Assembly (NCBI GenBank): GCA_017828935.1
Contig: JAGAUG010000074.1
Coordinates: 1-25,512, forward strand
DNA length: 25,512 bases
Direction: 5' to 3'
Source of the DNA: Oscillospiraceae bacterium
GTDB taxonomy: Bacteria; Bacillota; Clostridia; Oscillospirales; Ruminococcaceae
The position numbers and the translations under genes are program-made. This document shows, piece by piece, positions 18,801-25,004 of this stretch (the first letter of the stretch is position 1; every line of letters begins with the position of its first letter). The notes under the pieces were generated by a model that saw only the letters and a list, made by a program, of their open reading frames with translations, ran no database searches and was not told the DNA's origin.

Positions 18801-19772
18801 ATGGAAAATAAATATATAAAAAATAAAATAAAAAGATATCTAAATAAAAATAATCAAGATAATATTCAAGATTCAGAAAATCCAAATAAAAATCAAGATA
18901 ATATTCAAGATTCAGAAAATCCAAATAAAAATCAAGATAATCAAGATAATACTCAAGATTCAGAAAATCTAAATAAAAATCAAGATAATATTCAAGATTC
19001 AGAAAATCCAAATAAAAATCAAGATAATACTCAAGATTTAGAAAATCCAAATAAAAATCAAGATAATACTCAAGATTTAGAAAATCTAAATAAAAATCAA
19101 GATAATCAAGATAATACTCAAGATTCAGAAAATAAAAATCTAGAAGACAAAAGAGCTTTTAAGATATTGTGTTTAATATCTGTAGTTTTGTCGATTTTGA
19201 TCGTAATTTTTAACGCTTGGATTGGACCTAGTTTAGTTCCGACATATAGAGATTATCAGCGAAGATTTTTGATTAATACAGACGAGAATAATAATACAAA
19301 AGAAGACGACTATGACGACGATATAGATGATATAGATGATGACGAAAAAGATATAGATATAGATGATATAGACGATGACGAATATTTTGAAGATATTTTA
19401 GAAGATGATGACGAACCAGAAGATTTGAATGAACGGGAAGATATAGATGATATAGATGATATAGATGATATAGATGATATAAAGTTTGATAACGATGACG
19501 AAGAATATGATGGAGAATATGATGGAGAATATGATGGAGACGAAAATCAAGAAAAAGATATTCAAAGCGACGATATTGTTTTTGTTAATGTTAATCAAGC
19601 CGATTTAGATGACTTGATGAAAATACCAGGTATTGGAGAAGTTTTAGCTAGAAGAATCATAGATTATCGTTCTGAAAACGGACCATTTGAGTCTGAAGAA
19701 GATCTTTTAAAGGTAGACGGAATAGGAAGAAGCAGGTTAGAATCAATAATTGATTATATATATCTAGATTAA
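18801..19772 (+). CDS. ComEA-like helix-hairpin-helix protein with low-complexity repeats on both sides of the membrane helix
   Basis: 323 aa. In order: a basic start; seven Asn/Gln/Asp-rich NQDNIQDSENPNK-type repeats of 13 or 16 residues (about 18-112); one membrane helix (about 118-140, ILCLISVVLSILIVIFNAWI); a very acidic linker (about 160-255) with DID and EYDG repeats; and a C-terminal double HhH domain (about 259-323: VNVNQADLDDLMKIPGIG, DYRSENGPF, LLKVDGIG). The HhH end matches ComEA, the DNA receptor of competence. The usual ComEA N-terminus is short, so the cytoplasmic repeat tail is unusual. No strong ribosome binding site is seen; the start lies 6 bases after purB, suggesting coupling. 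No comEC or comEB is visible here. Confidence 0.85.
   Translation: MENKYIKNKIKRYLNKNNQDNIQDSENPNKNQDNIQDSENPNKNQDNQDNTQDSENLNKNQDNIQDSENPNKNQDNTQDLENPNKNQDNTQDLENLNKNQDNQDNTQDSENKNLEDKRAFKILCLISVVLSILIVIFNAWIGPSLVPTYRDYQRRFLINTDENNNTKEDDYDDDIDDIDDDEKDIDIDDIDDDEYFEDILEDDDEPEDLNEREDIDDIDDIDDIDDIKFDNDDEEYDGEYDGEYDGDENQEKDIQSDDIVFVNVNQADLDDLMKIPGIGEVLARRIIDYRSENGPFESEEDLLKVDGIGRSRLESIIDYIYLD
18853..19137 (+). repeat. 39/48-bp coding minisatellite (NQDN-type repeats)
   Basis: Seven tandem units, five of 39 bp and two extended by an extra AATCAAGAT triplet-of-codons (48 bp), encode the cytoplasmic tail of the ComEA-like protein. Units alternate at single positions (Ile/Thr, Ser/Leu, Pro/Leu), a pattern of unequal exchange between units. 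Confidence 0.92.
19439..19538 (+). repeat. Short coding repeats in the acidic linker (9-bp DID units, 12-bp EYDG units)
   Basis: About four GATATAGAT units (19439-19481) are followed by three perfect 12-bp GAATATGATGGA units (19503-19538). All are in frame and encode the acidic extracellular linker. Confidence 0.88.
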
Positions 19773-20031
19773 TAAATTATATGATTTGCACTACAAAAAT
19801 TATATAAAACTAAGGTCGAGGTTTCATATTGAGCTTGGAAGCTAGTTGATAGTAGATTAACACGAATTTCTCAAATAAAAAATAAAATCTAAAGCTAAAA
19901 CAAGATTAACTCTAACTTTTACTAGATAGAAATTTTAGGCGTACTTGTTGCTCTTAAGATTAATATGGATAGCTTGAAGAGCAATAGAGCTCAAAAAACA
20001 GAAAAATTAAGAATCATCAAAAGTAAATATT

Positions 20032-20062
20032 TCCCCCCAAAAAAAAGCAAGGGGGATTTTTT
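20032..20062 (+). terminator. Intrinsic terminator with CCCCC/GGGGG stem
   Basis: TCCCCC (20032-20037) pairs with GGGGGA (20051-20056), followed by six T residues (20057-20062). Flanking A/T bases can extend the stem. It ends transcription from the purB/ComEA direction or of an intergenic RNA. Confidence 0.85.
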
Positions 20063-20081
20063 GTGAATATTTTTATTTATA

Positions 20082-20110
20082 TTGACAAAATTTTAAATTT
20101 AATATATAAT
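20082..20110 (+). promoter_or_regulatory. Consensus promoter of the GLUG-repeat gene
   Basis: TTGACA (20082-20087), a 17-bp spacer, TATAAT (20105-20110): a perfect sigma-A match. The leader would be about 26 bases with AAAGGAG at 20126-20132. Confidence 0.88.
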
Positions 20111-20142
20111 AAATATATAATTTATAAAGGAGAAATTTTAGT

Positions 20143-21660
20143 ATGTTTGATAATTTTAAAAAAACAAATAAGAAAATTTTTAAATATATAGTAATAAATA
20201 TATTTTTATTAATAAGTTTTAGTCTATCAGTTTTTGGTTTAACAAAAAATAAAGATGATATCTATGAAATAAAAACAAAAGAAGATTTATATAAATTTGC
20301 TGATTTAGTTAATTCAGGAGAGTCTAGAGCAAACGCAAAATTAATAAACGATATAGTAGTAAACAAGGGCGAAATAAACGAAAAAACTGACGCTAAGAAA
20401 GTGTTACATTGGAAATGTATCGGAAACAACGAGAAAAATCCGTTTTTAGGGACTTTTGACGGAGCAGGACATTCTATTAGTGGAATTTACTCTAATTATG
20501 ACTTAAAAAACGATGGAAAAAATTATGTAGGACTATTTGGAATAGTTGGAGATAATAAAAAATATATATACAAAGAAAATGTGGCTGAGAAGCTTGATAT
20601 TAAAGAAACAGATCTAGTTGGAGTAATTAAAAATTTAAAATTAATAAACTCTTGTTTTAAATGTAATTGTAAGAGTAATCAAGATTGTAAAAATTCAGGA
20701 ATTTGTAGTCAAAATTATGGAATATTAGAAAATTGTAGTTCTCAAAAATTGACTGTAGTGACGACTAACGGAAAAACGTTAGATAGTGGAGGACTTTGTT
20801 CTGATAACTTTGGAATAATAAAAAATTGTTGTTGTAATCAAAGTAAAATAAGTACTAGTAACGGTGAAGAAAATTTAAGTGGTGGAATTTGTGTAAATAA
20901 CGTCGGTAAAATAATAAATAGCTGTGTTAAGTCAGCTGAGGTTATATCTAAAAATTTAAAATATAATAATTATGCGGGAGGAATTTGTTCTATTAACTTT
21001 GGAATTATTTTAAATAGTTATTGTAGTTCATCGAAAATAATGTCTCAAGGCGGAAAAAATGTAATTGATAAAAGTGATAGTAAGTATGTATTTGGAAACG
21101 ATACATTATTAGATAACTATAGTGGAGGGATATGTGCTTATTGCAATGGGTTAGAAGGCTTTATAAAAAACTGTTATAGTAGTTTTGTAAATATTAGTTC
21201 TATCGGAAAAAATAGTGATAATATCAGTGGAGGAATTTGTGGTTATTATTTTTTAAGCTCTGAGTTCAGTATGAGCAATTGTTATAGTACAATATCAAAG
21301 ATTAGCGCACTCGGAGGAAGTATGAATTATAAAGGTGGAATTTGTGGTGTTGTTGAAAAAATTAGTGAGACAAATAAAAGTATATTTAACTGTTATTATC
21401 TTAAATTAATTAATGCTGAGTTACTTGGAATTGGAGCAATCAAAACACCAGATTTAGAAAAAGAATCTAGGTATCGTTACTTTGATGTTAAATCAGATAT
21501 AAAAACTCAAACAAAAGCTGTAAGTATTCAGGAATTTAAAAACGGATTTGTATTAAAAAAATTAAACTCTGGTGGTCCATGTGAAGGCTACGAATTCAAA
21601 CAAAATAAATCACCAAATGTAGACAAAACTTTAGAGTATTTAATTTTAATAAAAAAATAA
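20143..21660 (+). CDS. Exported GLUG-like repeat protein with a cysteine in each repeat
   Basis: 505 aa; AAAGGAG (20126-20132) is 10 bases before the ATG. Residues 15-33 form a signal or anchor helix. Residues about 40-150 follow the usual start of GLUG/beta-solenoid surface proteins: IKTKEDLYKFADLVNSG, then W-x-CIG, PFLGTFDGAGHSISGIYS, NYVGLFGIVG, GVIKNLKLINS. Seven repeats of about 30-60 residues follow, each with a [SAK]G(G)[IL]C turn and most ending in an N-C or N-S-x-C pair (nt about 20695-21400), consistent with a right-handed beta-helix. The cysteines are not part of the usual GLUG consensus. The C-terminal 90 residues lack a sortase motif or membrane helix. Probably surface-exposed, for adhesion or glycan binding; function not known. 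It is monocistronic, with its own promoter and terminator. Confidence 0.85.
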   Translation: MFDNFKKTNKKIFKYIVINIFLLISFSLSVFGLTKNKDDIYEIKTKEDLYKFADLVNSGESRANAKLINDIVVNKGEINEKTDAKKVLHWKCIGNNEKNPFLGTFDGAGHSISGIYSNYDLKNDGKNYVGLFGIVGDNKKYIYKENVAEKLDIKETDLVGVIKNLKLINSCFKCNCKSNQDCKNSGICSQNYGILENCSSQKLTVVTTNGKTLDSGGLCSDNFGIIKNCCCNQSKISTSNGEENLSGGICVNNVGKIINSCVKSAEVISKNLKYNNYAGGICSINFGIILNSYCSSSKIMSQGGKNVIDKSDSKYVFGNDTLLDNYSGGICAYCNGLEGFIKNCYSSFVNISSIGKNSDNISGGICGYYFLSSEFSMSNCYSTISKISALGGSMNYKGGICGVVEKISETNKSIFNCYYLKLINAELLGIGAIKTPDLEKESRYRYFDVKSDIKTQTKAVSIQEFKNGFVLKKLNSGGPCEGYEFKQNKSPNVDKTLEYLILIKK

Positions 21661-21662
21661 AT

Positions 21663-21700
21663 AAAAAGCGTGGTAGTTTAAATAGCTGCTGCGCTTTTTT
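21663..21700 (+). terminator. Intrinsic terminator of the GLUG-repeat gene
   Basis: AAAAAGCG (21663-21670) pairs with CGCTTTTT (21692-21699), stem extended inward by wobble pairs, and a T tract to 21700. It lies 3 bases past the stop codon. Confidence 0.88.
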
Positions 21701-21832
21701 GTAAAACAATAGTGATTAATACAAATTTATATTTTAATTTTTTTGTGTAACTTATTTAAACTCACCAATTATTAAATAATATATTTAGTTATTTAATATT
21801 TCAAAAAATTTTTTTATTTTATAAATAATCTA

Positions 21833-21862
21833 TTGACAAAAATTGAGATAAAATGGTATAAT
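21833..21862 (+). promoter_or_regulatory. Promoter of the radical SAM/peptide locus
   Basis: TTGACA (21833-21838), an 18-bp spacer, TATAAT (21857-21862) preceded by TGG, an extended -10. It lies about 60 bases before the TTG start of the original maturase reading frame. Confidence 0.8.
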
Positions 21863-21925
21863 TATAAAAAAATGAAAATTAAGTAAATAATTGTAAAATA
21901 AAAAAATAAAAGAGGGTGAAGTTAT

Positions 21926-22048
21926 TTGAAAAGCTCAAAATATAATATTGTTTTTAAAAATAAAGATAAAAAACTTATTTTTAATACGTTGACTTGTGCA
22001 TTAGCAGAAATTGAAGACGATGGTATAGAAATACTAGAAAATATTTAA
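21926..22048 (+). pseudogene. N-terminal part of the radical SAM maturase, cut off by an in-frame TAA
   Basis: A TTG at 21926 follows an AGAGGGTG site (21911-21918) and opens a 40-codon frame ending in TAA (22046-22048). The product, with KYNIVFKNKDKKLIFNTLTC followed by ALAEIEDDGIEIL, resembles the start of SPASM peptide maturases and their PqqD-like precursor-recognition fold. The frame is the same as the downstream radical SAM ORF: reading through the TAA continues NISLDNLDLDQKKLISDMGS into GFIVEDDVDE without another stop. A single nonsense change therefore split one gene. Confidence 0.7.
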
Positions 22049-22099
22049 AATATAAGTTTAGATAATCTGGATCTAGATCAAAAGAAGTTAATATCTGAT

Positions 22100-23233
22100 A
22101 TGGGAAGCAATGGATTTATAGTAGAAGATGACGTAGATGAAATATCTTTTTTGAAAAATAAGTTTCTAAAAGATAAATACGATGAAAGTCAACCTTCCGT
22201 TACAATATTGCCTACGACTGCTTGTAATTGTTGTTGCTTTTATTGTTTCGAAGAATCAAAATCACATCATAAATTGACAGATGATGTAAAAAAAGCAATT
22301 TATAGACAAATAGATTTATTAACTAAAAATAAAGAAAAATTTCGTGTTACGTGGTTTGGTGGAGAACCATTATTGGCAATACAGGATATTTGTCAAATGT
22401 CTGAAAAAATAATAGAGATATGCAATAAAAACAACATATCATATTCATCAGGAATAATTACAAATGGAGTACTTATTGATGATAATATTTTAAAAACTTT
22501 AGTAAATTCAAAAGTTTCAACTATTCATATTACACTTGATGGTACACCGGATAAACACGATAAAATTAGGAAATTACATAACGGACAAGGAACTTTTTGG
22601 AAAATAATCGAAAACATAAAACTTTGTTTAAAATATAATTTTTTAGTAGATATAGATATACATATTAATTTGATGACTGACGAGGAAATAGAAAGTCTTT
22701 TATATATTTTAAAAAAAGAGGGACTTGAAGATTGCCATATAGGTTTTGGACGCTTAATTGATTACTCAGCAAATATTAACGAATGTGATCTTATTAGTAC
22801 AGATGACTACGGGAAAAGGTGTATAAAATATGAAGAATTTGCTTACAAAATTGGTTTAAATCAAAAATATTATTTAGAAAGCTATCCAAGTCCAAAAAAT
22901 AATATGTGTACAGCAGGAAAATTAAATTCTTTTGTTGTTGAACCAACAGGTATTTTATATTCTTGTTGGCCAGATATTGGTCAGGAAGAAAAATCAATAG
23001 GAAGTATATTAGATATCAAAGATGTAAGAGAAATTAGTAATTATAATAAATTAAGATATATTCTTTATTCGCCATTCGAATATGATAAATGCAAAAATTG
23101 TAATATATTGCCTATTTGTATGGGAGGATGCATAAATAGAGGCTTGTTATCTGGTGAACCTCAATGTACCAGTTGGAAGTATAATTTAATTCAAACTTTA
23201 CAATATATCTATGATATAGAAAGTAATAAATAA
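22100..23233 (+). CDS. Radical SAM/SPASM peptide maturase (catalytic part)
   Basis: 377 aa from ATG 22100. The radical SAM cluster motif C-x3-C-x2-C is CNCCCFYC (Cys 42, 46, 49), followed by the SAM-binding FGGEPLL (86-92), ITLDGTPDKHDKIR, and a C-terminal SPASM domain with auxiliary-cluster cysteines (about 270, 288, the run CKNCNILPICMGGC at about 331-345, and about 356). Such enzymes install thioether or other radical modifications in ribosomal peptides; a 27-aa two-Cys peptide follows 76 bases downstream. No good ribosome binding site precedes ATG 22100 (only AAAGAAG, 12 or more bases away). The natural start was probably TTG 21926, separated by an in-frame TAA. It may be a pseudogene or a reinitiated shorter enzyme. 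The named maturase subfamily is not certain. Confidence 0.85.
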   Translation: MGSNGFIVEDDVDEISFLKNKFLKDKYDESQPSVTILPTTACNCCCFYCFEESKSHHKLTDDVKKAIYRQIDLLTKNKEKFRVTWFGGEPLLAIQDICQMSEKIIEICNKNNISYSSGIITNGVLIDDNILKTLVNSKVSTIHITLDGTPDKHDKIRKLHNGQGTFWKIIENIKLCLKYNFLVDIDIHINLMTDEEIESLLYILKKEGLEDCHIGFGRLIDYSANINECDLISTDDYGKRCIKYEEFAYKIGLNQKYYLESYPSPKNNMCTAGKLNSFVVEPTGILYSCWPDIGQEEKSIGSILDIKDVREISNYNKLRYILYSPFEYDKCKNCNILPICMGGCINRGLLSGEPQCTSWKYNLIQTLQYIYDIESNK

Positions 23234-23309
23234 AAAAATTTTTTGTCTTGCTTGTTAGTGACTTTTTAAATTTATTTTTATACTAAAAAAATCAGAAAGG
23301 AAATTTATT

Positions 23310-23393
23310 ATGAAGATAATATTAAAAGATGTTCGTAAATTTTTTGGTCCTCATGCTTGCGGTATCGACCAAGACGGAAAACCTTGTGGTTAA
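23310..23393 (+). CDS. 27-aa two-cysteine peptide, likely RiPP precursor
   Basis: A small ORF with an excellent ribosome binding site, AGAAAGGA (23294-23301), 8 bases before its ATG. The 27 codons split into a basic, hydrophobic N-terminal half (MKIILKDVRKFF) and a Gly/Cys-rich C-terminal half (GPHACGIDQDGKPCG) with cysteines at residues 17 and 26. Position directly after a radical SAM/SPASM maturase, a strong ribosome binding site and a leader/core-like layout suggest a modified peptide, perhaps with Cys thioether links. I cannot assign a precursor family. It is too short for usual gene callers. Confidence 0.7.
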   Translation: MKIILKDVRKFFGPHACGIDQDGKPCG

Positions 23394-23481
23394 TAGTTAA
23401 ACAATTTTATTATTAAGTTCTGGTAACTAAATTATATATTTTATGACGGCAAGCAGGACATTGTTTTTATGGAGGCATTTT

Positions 23482-23973
23482 ATGGCAGATGAAGTTGTAA
23501 TAAGAAAAGCAAATATAAATGACATTGATGTCTTAGAAACGTTATCAAAACAGTTTTTTGAAACACAATTAGAAATAAATAATATTTTCAAACAAGAAAA
23601 TATTACTAAATTAACTCCTAGAATTAGCATAAAAGAAAGATTAAATAATAAATCATTTTGTTTTTTTATTGCTGAATATAAATCAATAGGAATAGGTTAC
23701 GCTGGTGTACAATTAGCAGAAAGAGATATTTTGTTTGAAGCTAAGGATTATGTTCTTTTAGTAGATATGTTTATTAATAAAGACATATTTAAAAAATTAA
23801 ATTTTTATAAAATAACGTCTGATTTGTTTGGCTTGTGTGAAAAATTTGCAAGAGATAACAATAGAAAATTTTTGTGTGCAGACGTTTATGGGGATAATTC
23901 AAGAGTAAAAAAATTAATAGAGACTAAAGATTTTCGTGAATATAGAATCAGGTATGTAAAAGAGTTGAAATAA
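23482..23973 (+). CDS. GNAT family N-acetyltransferase
   Basis: 163 aa from ATG 23482, which follows a GGAGG site (23471-23475) by 6 bases; the in-frame ATG at 23443 has no such site and adds an odd 13-residue extension. The GNAT fold is visible: VVIRKANINDIDVLETLSKQ (beta1-alpha1), FCFFIAEYKSIGIGYAGVQL (beta2-beta3), VLLVDMFINKDIF (beta4), a CoA-binding-helix region KITSDLFGLCEKFARDNNRK, and FLCADVYGDNSRVKKLIETK with the family's N-x-R/A-x2-L-type end. It transfers an acetyl group from acetyl-CoA; the acceptor is unknown. Its place after the peptide suggests tailoring or immunity, but this is inference. A strong terminator follows. Confidence 0.85.
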   Translation: MADEVVIRKANINDIDVLETLSKQFFETQLEINNIFKQENITKLTPRISIKERLNNKSFCFFIAEYKSIGIGYAGVQLAERDILFEAKDYVLLVDMFINKDIFKKLNFYKITSDLFGLCEKFARDNNRKFLCADVYGDNSRVKKLIETKDFREYRIRYVKELK

Positions 23974-23990
23974 AATAAATTTAAAAAACT

Positions 23991-24030
23991 AAAACAGGCT
24001 TTTAATATTTAAGATCTAAGCCTGTTTTTT
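23991..24030 (+). terminator. Intrinsic terminator of the peptide/GNAT locus
   Basis: AAAACAGGCTT (23991-24001) pairs perfectly with AAGCCTGTTTT (24018-24028), and the run of T continues to 24030. The right side (24013-24031) recurs inverted at 24966-24984. Confidence 0.92.
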
Positions 24031-24215
24031 GATGTTTTTATACATAATAATAATATTCAGTAAATTTAATTATTTTTAATTTGGACTGTAGTTACAATTT
24101 GATGTTTAAATTATTTTGATAAAAATCCAATTGGTTGTTTTGTTTGGATTATATTTTTGTATTAAGCGTAATGTCCCTATCGTGTTGTTTACTGCCAGCA
24201 AACCTAGAGTTTATA

Positions 24216-24244
24216 TTGACATTATAAAAAAATTATAGTATAAT
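24216..24244 (+). promoter_or_regulatory. Consensus promoter of the Cass2-like gene
   Basis: TTGACA (24216-24221), a 17-bp spacer, TATAAT (24239-24244), a perfect sigma-A match. The start codon is at 24441, so the leader is unusually long. Confidence 0.82.
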
Positions 24245-24440
24245 GACTTTTAGTATTTTGTTACTTGAATTAAAAAAATAAAAACTCTTAAGGATCTTTG
24301 GTAGCTGTGAACGTTGAAAAATCAAAGTTCTATAATAAAATTATTTGTAAAGATATTGAAAATATTATTATATAAAAAAGTTAAATATAAAATTTTAAAT
24401 AAATATTTAAATAAAGTAGTAGTAATAATAGGAGGCTAAT

Positions 24441-24893
24441 ATGTCGTATACGTTAAAAAAAGTTACAATAAGAACAAACAACACTAAAGATGGAATCAAC
24501 CGCATAGGAGAACTATGGCAAGATGTAAATACAGGAAGGTTGCCTATTATTTTTGATAATAAAAATAATTTACAAGATGGTGTTTTTCCAGTTTCAATGT
24601 ATAGTAATTACGAATCAAACGAAAATGGTGATTATGACTTAAGTATCTTAGGAGTAGATTCAAGTTTTTTTGTTGAACTAGAAAAACAAGTAAAAATTGG
24701 AAAGTATAAAAAATATGAATCTATCGATGATAATATAATTGCAAGTACAAAAAAAGCCTGGGAGATAGTTTGGAAAGAACAAAAAGAAAATATTATAAAT
24801 CGAGCATACAAAATAGACTATGAAAGCAGTATACCTGCCAAATATACCAATGATAATAAAGCGCATTGTTGTCTTTGGATTTCGATTAATTAG
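24441..24893 (+). CDS. Cass2/GyrI-like effector-binding domain protein
   Basis: 150 aa; an AGGAGG site (24430-24435) is 5 bases before the ATG. The sequence resembles stand-alone effector-binding domains of the AraC_E_bind/GyrI superfamily, Cass2 type: a first strand MSYTLKKVTIRTNN, helix IGELWQDVN, SMYSNYESNENGDYDLSILG (about 52-71), helix KKAWEIVWKEQ, and a closing segment with a conserved central Glu and AHCCLWISI strand. Relatives bind small, often cationic or amphipathic molecules. There is no DNA-binding domain. It is monocistronic, with its own promoter and a 190-base leader, and is flanked by inverted 19-bp sequences. Confidence 0.75.
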   Translation: MSYTLKKVTIRTNNTKDGINRIGELWQDVNTGRLPIIFDNKNNLQDGVFPVSMYSNYESNENGDYDLSILGVDSSFFVELEKQVKIGKYKKYESIDDNIIASTKKAWEIVWKEQKENIINRAYKIDYESSIPAKYTNDNKAHCCLWISIN

Positions 24894-24953
24894 TTTAGTA
24901 AGTTATAATTTGAATTTAGAAAATATATTATATGTTGGTTATCTCGACTATTT

Positions 24954-25004
24954 TTATTATAGAGCCAAAAAACAGGCTTAGATCGAATATGGGCTCTATA
25001 ATAA
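24954..25004. repeat. 13-bp inverted repeat at the left side of the ISL3 remnant
   Basis: TTATTATAGAGCC (24954-24966) and GGCTCTATAATAA (24992-25004) are perfect inverted copies 25 bp apart. ISL3-family elements commonly start with GGCTCT-type ends, so 24991 may be the left terminus of the element and 24954-24966 the outward end of a second, lost copy. Confidence 0.5.

Larger units (their letters stand above)
19773..20142. other. Intergenic region between the ComEA-like and GLUG-repeat genes
   Basis: No convincing ORF. It contains a hairpin with 8-bp arms TTGCTCTT (19948-19955) and AAGAGCAA (19977-19984), a terminator (20032-20062), and the promoter of the next gene (20082-20110). The stretch from the ComEA-like stop to the terminator (260 bases) is either a long 3' UTR or a small RNA gene. 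Confidence 0.6.
23974..24440. other. Intergenic region and long leader before the Cass2-like gene
   Basis: No convincing ORF. It holds the GNAT terminator (23991-24030), an AATCCAA/TTGGATT inverted pair (24125-24151), the promoter at 24216-24244, and a leader of about 190 bases with one small hairpin (GAAC 24309-24312 with GTTC 24327-24330, inner TTGA/TCAA). I see no known riboswitch signature. Confidence 0.6.
24013..24984. repeat. 19-bp perfect inverted repeat flanking the Cass2-like gene
   Basis: GATCTAAGCCTGTTTTTTG at 24013-24031 recurs as its exact reverse complement at 24966-24984. The left copy is part of the GNAT terminator; the right copy lies between two ISL3-end-like sequences. The feature spans the 972-bp interval the copies bound. 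Confidence 0.75.

Noticed and set aside
18799..19050. Minus-strand ORF with repeated FLNLEYYLDFYLD units
   Set aside because: Exact shadow of the NQDN coding repeat of the ComEA-like gene.
18853..19137. Regular repeats with similar spacing, CRISPR-like at first sight
   Set aside because: Units are contiguous, degenerate and in frame inside a gene; there are no unique spacers and no cas genes.
19971..20000. Partial similarity of this region to the ISL3 leader at 25014-25040 (AATAGAGCT followed by A run)
   Set aside because: The match is short, A-rich and interrupted; not enough to call an IS remnant.
23443..23481. Earlier in-frame ATG for the GNAT protein
   Set aside because: No ribosome binding site before it, whereas GGAGG lies 6 bases before ATG 23482, where the GNAT fold begins.
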